Assembly: GCA_015143295.1 (NCBI GenBank)
Contig: CM026568.1
Location: 37,518,441 to 37,582,440, forward strand
Origin: Tetracentron sinense
Lineage: Eukaryota; Streptophyta; Magnoliopsida; Trochodendrales; Trochodendraceae
Length of the DNA: 64,000 bases
Direction: 5' to 3'
Part shown: positions 60,701-64,000 of the stretch, in pieces
Layout of the letters: each line of letters begins with the position of its first letter
Position numbering within the stretch: the first letter of the stretch is position 1
Program-made: the position numbers and the translations under genes
Notes under the pieces: model-generated
Told to the model about the DNA's origin: nothing
Seen by the model: only the letters and a program-made list of their open reading frames with translations
The model's database searches: none

Positions 60701-63700
60701 TTTTAGGACCGATTCGATTTAAATCGGGATTCAAATCGTAAATTGTAAGATTCAATCTATTTTTTAAAAAATTGTTTAAAAAATACAAAAAAAATTACTT
60801 AATAAATAATAAAAAAATAGAATAATCTATTATGCAAAAGATTTCGTTCATATCTATTGATAAAAGAAAGTAATGCATATTTCATTGCATACACTATAAA
60901 AAACACAAATGATCCCCCAAAATGGGAAAAAAAAACCAATATCATTAAAGATAAATCAACAAAAGTAAACTCATATAATCATGTTGTATGAGATCAAGTA
61001 TCAAAAGACTTGTACAATTAAAAAGACTACTAAAATAAACTATCAAATTTTCCGAAAATCCTACTCCATCATCTTTCTCGTTCCTTCTTTCATCCTTTTT
61101 TTTCCTCGTTTCACAGCAACAGAGAGACAACCCAAATAGGAGTTTTGTCATGTCTATAACAGGGGTTTTCCTGTTTCTTCTCTCTTCTTAAAAACCATAA
61201 AGTACCTTTAGAAAATCAAAAGAAAAAAAATATTTTTTAAGTACTGGTTCGTAAAAAGGGTTTCGTGCTCGAATTGTATGAATTGCATGAATCGTACGAT
61301 TTGAATCGCAAATCGTAATATGAATCGCAAATCAAACGGGATTTACCCAATTAAGATTTTCAACTCCAATTTGAATCGTTTTGCTTGTGATTTGAATCGA
61401 ATTGTAGGATTTGAATCGTAAATCGCAAGGATTTAACAACCATGATTTTAATTAGAGTTGGATACAAATACCTATTTCACTATCCGTTGGATATTTAATT
61501 GAATTCGAAAAATTAGATATGGAATCGGACACGAATTCGGATATACCACTACTATCCACTTCAAATTCACTCTGTTTACAGCTCTAGGTAGGACTCCTAG
61601 ATCTCCAAGTGCTTGGTATATTTAAGGTATTTTCCAAGTATTCAAAGGTGTTGTGCTTGTGTATGGGTAGGGGTAAGGGGTTTGTATAGGTAGAGAAATG
61701 CTCAGTGGTTTGTTTTCTAATCGACGTGGGTCTAAAGGTTTGGAGATAACTCAATGGGCAAGATTGATTTAAAGGGGAATCTAGAATTGAAAATGGTAAA
61801 ATTACAATTAAAATGTAGATTTAGAAGAGTTTATAGGAGAAATTTGGGTGAATGGCCAAGGTCTACCCTTAAAAAGGAGGGTACGATGTTGACCCTTGGA
61901 TGAAATATATTGAGGATGTTTTTAAGAGATGCTGAAATTGTATTAAATCACTTTTCCTTAAAGGGTGGATTGGTTGACTTGATTGATTCTAATTGAATCT
62001 CTTTTGAAATTTGAATATGATTCACATTTAGATATTTTGGAATAAGCCCCAAAATATTTAAAAAATCACAGAAAAGGTCTTACATTATTTTGTGGGTCCC
62101 ATACCACGTGGCACCTGATGGGAAGTTTGAAATTTATTGAACCTATTCCCAATATGGGCAATGGGTACTCATTTTGAAGGTTTTTCCTCAAGGATATCAA
62201 TTTGAAGTCAAAAAAGGGATTTTGAAGATCATAAATCATGGTTTGATCGAAGTCAATCTTTTTAGTGCATTTTGGTTATTTTCCATAAAAAGGCTCAAAT
62301 GAAGTCCAAATTGGGCGGGACCACAACCATTTGAAAGATATTTCATGTACTTTCTAATGGTGAAGATCTTGCCTCAATTGGCAATGGAAGTTTTAGGTAA
62401 AAGCATTGACTTCGAAATCCAACAGTCAAATTTTAGAAGGCTAGATCTTGGCCTTCTGATGGAAAGGCTCCTAATCTAATGGCATAATTTGGGGTAATGC
62501 AAGGTCTGAATGGGTTTTCTAGAGGTTTTCAAGGGTTTTTTGGATGTTGAGTCCTGATTTGAAGTCTCTTGAAGAAGTCGAAGAAGCTGGGCCGTCTGAT
62601 TAGTTGTGAGGAGCTTTACTGTGAAAAATAGGCTGTCTCTACACTACACGCTGTCATGCACACAACATAGATATAAAAAAAGAATTTTGTATCTTTGAAT
62701 TTTCTTCTTTTTATTTCTCCAAAGTCTTTCAGTTTTGATCAATGAAAAATACATGCATTTTACTCAGTGTAGTCAAGGCGTCGCCTAGGCGACTTTGGGC
62801 CTGGGTCGCCTAGGCACCCCTCTAGGCGGGCGATCCTACACAAAATTTTTTTTTTTTTTTTGCTTAAAAAAAATCCAAAATTTCTCAATGAATAAATAAA
62901 AAATATAAAAACATGTAATGAAGTAGTAATAAAATTCTAAATCGTTTTTTTCACTAAAAATATCAATTTTTTTCACTAAAAATATCGTTTTCGACGCAAT
63001 CTGGGCCTATTAGGCCCAGATTGCGGACGCACTTCGTGCGTCGCAGGGGGGCGCTGCCCCCCCTGCCACCCTCCCGGGCAATCGTAGGAGGCTCTGCCTA
63101 ATATTATACATGGACAATGACACAAATTTGGGTATTTTGCCCAAATTTTGAAATGTTTAATACTCCACTATATTAACATGTCTTTGATATGTGATGAATG
63201 CTTGTAATAGACTTTTTATTTTATGTTTTTGTGGAATGTGGGTGTGGAGTTTTGATCTTTTTGATGTTATATATATACGTGATATATATATAATTATATA
63301 TATATTTATATTAAATTTATCGCCTAGGCGTCGCCTAGGCAACGCCTCGCCTAGCCGGGGCTAATCGCCTAGGCATCGCCTAGACGCCTTGACTACACTG
63401 ATTTTACTGCATGTTGATACGTATTATACTGTACAATATCTGTTGGTTTTAGGGTATCAGACACATGTTCCATTATTGACACTATTATCCTTGTTCGTGG
63501 GGGCAGTAATATGGTTGAGGAGAGCTCTTTGGGAATGATTTAAAGAGAATCCTCAATAATGTAGGGGATATACTTAGAAGTCATACATTGGGGAAAGTAT
63601 AAAAATAAGTCAAAATGCAGAGTTATTATACGAAATTTTTTCAATCGCTCCAAACTATGTACATTTCCCTTTCAGATTAATTTTGTGAGGGGTGTTAATC

Positions 63701-63864
63701 TTTATCATCTGGTCATGCTATATGGTTTTTTAGGCATTACCATTATCTTACTGCAGATAGGTCAAGAGCTGGTGCTGCACTCTTCAAAGGAGGTTTTCTT
63801 AGTTGAGATGTTAATGTCACTCTCAAAACTTGCTTCCAAATCGATCTTCCTGATTTCTGAACAG
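48706..63864 (+). CDS. SIEL: SIEL / Integrator subunit 7-like protein, 5' part
   Basis: SIEL (Arabidopsis At4g20060 by recall) is a HEAT/ARM-repeat protein needed for embryogenesis and SHORT-ROOT movement, and is the plant relative of Integrator subunit 7. Coding exons: 48706-48826, 49242-49684, 50279-50464 and 63757-63864. They join in frame to 286 residues and continue beyond the window (next donor AACAG/GTACAC). Family blocks are [97 protein letters not shown] and [19 protein letters not shown]. The exact start is uncertain. Homologues begin M-E-(K/R)-(V/I)-SAACAMEW, but here that Met is TTG. I therefore use the in-frame upstream ATG at 48706 ([15 protein letters not shown]); the ATG at 48778 is the alternative. 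The intron 50465-63756 is 13.3 kb and packed with transposons. Confidence 0.9.
49685..50278 (+). other. SIEL intron 3
   Basis: GTGAGG donor and TTCTACAG acceptor. AT-rich, with no repeat or gene recognised. Confidence 0.8.
50712..51390. repeat. ~140-bp dispersed duplication, copy A, split by a hAT element
   Basis: 50712-50840 plus 51379-51390 (AATGAAAAATA..., TTATATTGTACAATATCC, GTGTCAGGCACATGCTCCA, GGTTGAGGAGAG) matches 62741-62764 plus 63409-63520. Both copies are in the same SIEL intron in the same orientation, about 12 kb apart. The element 50841-51370 interrupts this copy. Confidence 0.8.
50841..51370. mobile_element. hAT element, 530 bp
   Basis: Flanked by a perfect 8-bp duplication AGCTATAT (50833-50840 and 51371-51378). 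The related copy at 63.5 kb lacks the insertion (CAGTAATATGGTTGAGG), which confirms the boundaries. The ends ATAGGGCTTTAAAC and, reversed, AGGACAGTCAGCGG are weakly inverted. The interior is rich in ATCCGAAT/ATTCGGAT words, shared with 60330-60660 and 61450-61590. No transposase. Confidence 0.85.
51422..53410 (-). pseudogene. hAT transposase pseudogene (ZMYM1-like type)
   Basis: Minus-strand blocks in order: [20 protein letters not shown] and [13 protein letters not shown] (about 53220-53340), [20 protein letters not shown] and NESAFYVH (53010-53200), then [14 protein letters not shown] and [13 protein letters not shown] (52440-52600). The C-terminal hAT dimerisation region is [19 protein letters not shown] and [20 protein letters not shown] (51620-51830). 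Stops and frameshifts abound. The N-terminal third is missing, replaced at about 53410 by a gypsy remnant. The 3' end at ~51422, read as TAGGAGCAGAGCCAGGATT, matches the termini of the small MITEs at 25101 and 30407. A LINE lies inside (52625-53005). Confidence 0.8.
52625..53005 (+). mobile_element. 5'-truncated LINE (L1-type) insertion
   Basis: It encodes only the C-terminal end of a LINE ORF2 ([33 protein letters not shown]), stops at TGA 52880-52882, and has a T-rich 3'UTR ending in an A-run (GATCAAAAAAAA). Imperfect flanking repeats TGCACATTAAAA (52613-52624) and TGAACATAAAA (53006-53016) may be the target duplication. The hAT frame resumes on either side. Confidence 0.72.
53410..57358 (-). 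pseudogene. Ty3/gypsy gag-protease polyprotein remnant
   Basis: Minus strand. Starts [20 protein letters not shown] at 57358, with a coiled-coil ([20 protein letters not shown]). The capsid domain is around 56500-56100 ([38 protein letters not shown]). Then come [18 protein letters not shown] and [14 protein letters not shown] (55854-55624), a Lys/Arg-rich stretch, and a protease-like region ([20 protein letters not shown]). The tail reaches about 53410 ([18 protein letters not shown]). RT, RNase H and integrase are absent. Frameshifts and stops are numerous, including adjacent TAG-TAG at 56493-56488 where QQ is expected. Confidence 0.85.
57430..58220 (-). repeat. 5' LTR of the truncated gypsy element
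   Basis: On the minus strand the LTR starts TGTAGAACCCTAAAATTTTT (58220) and ends about GTGTTGACA near 57430. It is followed by AATTTCTGGCACGCCCGG, a leader found after the LTR in this plant gypsy group. The 3' LTR is missing because the element is cut off at about 53410. Confidence 0.65.
58468..58791. mobile_element. hAT MITE, 324 bp
   Basis: Ends CATAGTGATAG and GTTACTATG. Flanks AGTTTAAC (58460-58467) and AGTGTAAC (58792-58799) match at 7 of 8. Internal GGGAATAATTCGGCAAG and AATTCGCGACTAAT words match the two family members in TSN introns (4331-5380, 10065-10399). Confidence 0.83.
58803..60300. repeat. Two old direct repeats (~430 bp each), possible LTR pair
   Basis: 58803-59230 and about 59900-60300 align in the same order: AAACTGTAT-type start, ACTATCTC, TCATTATT, GAGTAGGATC, AAACTACT, TTGAATAAAAA, then GCTCTTCCAAATTT and CTTCAAGGTGA. 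Divergence is high. They could be decayed LTRs of a small element or a tandem duplication. No PBS or protein was found between them. Confidence 0.6.
60318..61590. repeat. ATCCGAAT-rich repeat split by a hAT element
   Basis: 60330-60660 and 61453-61590 are the two halves of an AT-rich repeat related in composition to 50841-51370. GAGCGAATTCAAATAG at the left and GAGTGAATTTGAAGTGG (reversed right end) are imperfect inverted ends. The nested element 60666-61444 separates them. The outer target duplication is not resolved. Confidence 0.55.
60666..61444. mobile_element. hAT element, 779 bp, nested
   Basis: Inverted ends CAAGGTTGTTAAATC and, reversed, CATGGTTGTTAAATC. A perfect 8-bp duplication ATTTTAAT flanks it (60658-60665 and 61445-61452). 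Sub-terminal AATCGTAAATCG-type words repeat on both sides. Non-coding. Confidence 0.88.
61591..62740. other. Intron DNA, no gene recognised
   Basis: Part of the SIEL intron. It has a composition like retroelement leader or LTR DNA (long unique stretch with no tandem repeat). No conserved frame on either strand. Confidence 0.4.
62741..63520. repeat. ~140-bp dispersed duplication, copy B, split by a hAT element
   Basis: 62741-62764 plus 63409-63520 correspond to copy A at 50712-50840/51379-51390. The element 62765-63400 lies in this copy and is absent from copy A. It is about 240 bp upstream of the next SIEL exon. Confidence 0.8.
62765..63400. mobile_element. hAT element, 636 bp
   Basis: The ends CAGTGTAGTCAAGGCGTCGC and, reversed, CAGTGTAGTCAAGGCGTCTA are flanked by a perfect 8-bp duplication ATTTTACT (62757-62764 and 63401-63408). 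CGCCTAGGCG words are repeated near both ends. The centre has GC-rich palindromes (GGGCCTATTAGGCCC, GACGCACTTCGTGCGTC). No transposase. Copy A of the host repeat gives the empty site. Confidence 0.92.
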
Positions 63865-64000
63865 GTACACGTTCCAGTTGTCCTAGAGAATTTACTATCC
63901 ATTTTCTAGTTGACATATAGCAATATCTTCATATTAAGAGCCAATTAGACTTTCGTTCTGCAGTTGACGCATCTGTAAAGATCCGAAAATATATTCTTAC
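63865..64000 (+). other. Start of the next SIEL intron
   Basis: The donor AACAG/GTACAC at 63865 opens an intron that is not closed with certainty before the window end, so the gene is truncated here. Confidence 0.7.

Noticed and set aside
1..64000. tRNA, rRNA or other structured RNA genes
   Set aside because: None was recognised by eye. Hairpins found are transposon termini, palindromes or repeat arms. A covariance-model scan was not possible.

Overview
The window is nuclear DNA of a flowering plant. It carries spliced genes with GT-AG introns, AT-rich intergenic DNA and dense, nested plant transposons: hAT, MULE, Helitron, CACTA, Tat and other Ty3/gypsy elements, a TRIM and a LINE. The species cannot be named from the sequence. 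Protein similarity to Arabidopsis and grape is by recall of the families, not by a search.

Two host genes are recognisable. On the minus strand, 3748-15155 holds a complete Tudor-SN (TSN) nuclease gene. All 16 coding exons join in frame to a 987-residue protein, and there is an extra 5'UTR exon at about 15059-15155. One of its introns appears to be of the rare GC-AG type. On the plus strand, from about 48.09 kb to the window end, lies the 5' part of a SIEL/Integrator subunit 7-like gene: a 5'UTR exon and four coding exons (286 codons), running off the right edge. Its fourth intron is 13.3 kb and is filled with transposons. TSN acts in RNA metabolism and stress granules. SIEL is a HEAT/ARM-type protein of the Integrator/SHORT-ROOT trafficking field. 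Nothing suggests the two are co-regulated.

Layout. 1-3.7 kb: intergenic DNA with one hAT element. 3.7-15.2 kb: TSN, with hAT insertions in two introns and tandem repeats in others. 15.2-20.8 kb: intergenic DNA with a small hAT element, a 123-bp tandem duplication and an LTR-like stretch. 20.8-24.2 kb: an LTR/promoter-like segment, a 56-bp repeat, a strict 178-bp satellite-like array and one end of a CACTA element. 25.1-31.7 kb: a hAT MITE, a 1.65-kb MULE-like element with a nested Helitron, a gypsy gag fragment abutting a complete TRIM, and a 2.5-kb Helitron. 32.1-43.1 kb: a 5'-truncated, decayed Tat-lineage gypsy element (gag, protease, RT, two RNase H regions, integrase, an antisense extra ORF and the 3' LTR). 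Its integrase is split by a 1479-bp copia-LTR-like insert flanked by 115-bp direct repeats. 43.1-48 kb: a Helitron 3' end and a 1.6-kb MULE-like element carrying an 80-bp minisatellite. 48.1-64 kb: the SIEL gene and its TE-filled intron (hAT elements, a ZMYM1-like hAT transposase pseudogene with a LINE inside it, and a gypsy LTR-gag-protease remnant).

No new multi-gene system is visible. The most unusual structures are the fixed-length 178-bp array, the long (115 bp and about 140 bp) direct repeats flanking inserted DNA, reciprocal filled/empty hAT sites inside one intron, and an excess of TAG stops at expected glutamine codons in both gypsy remnants.
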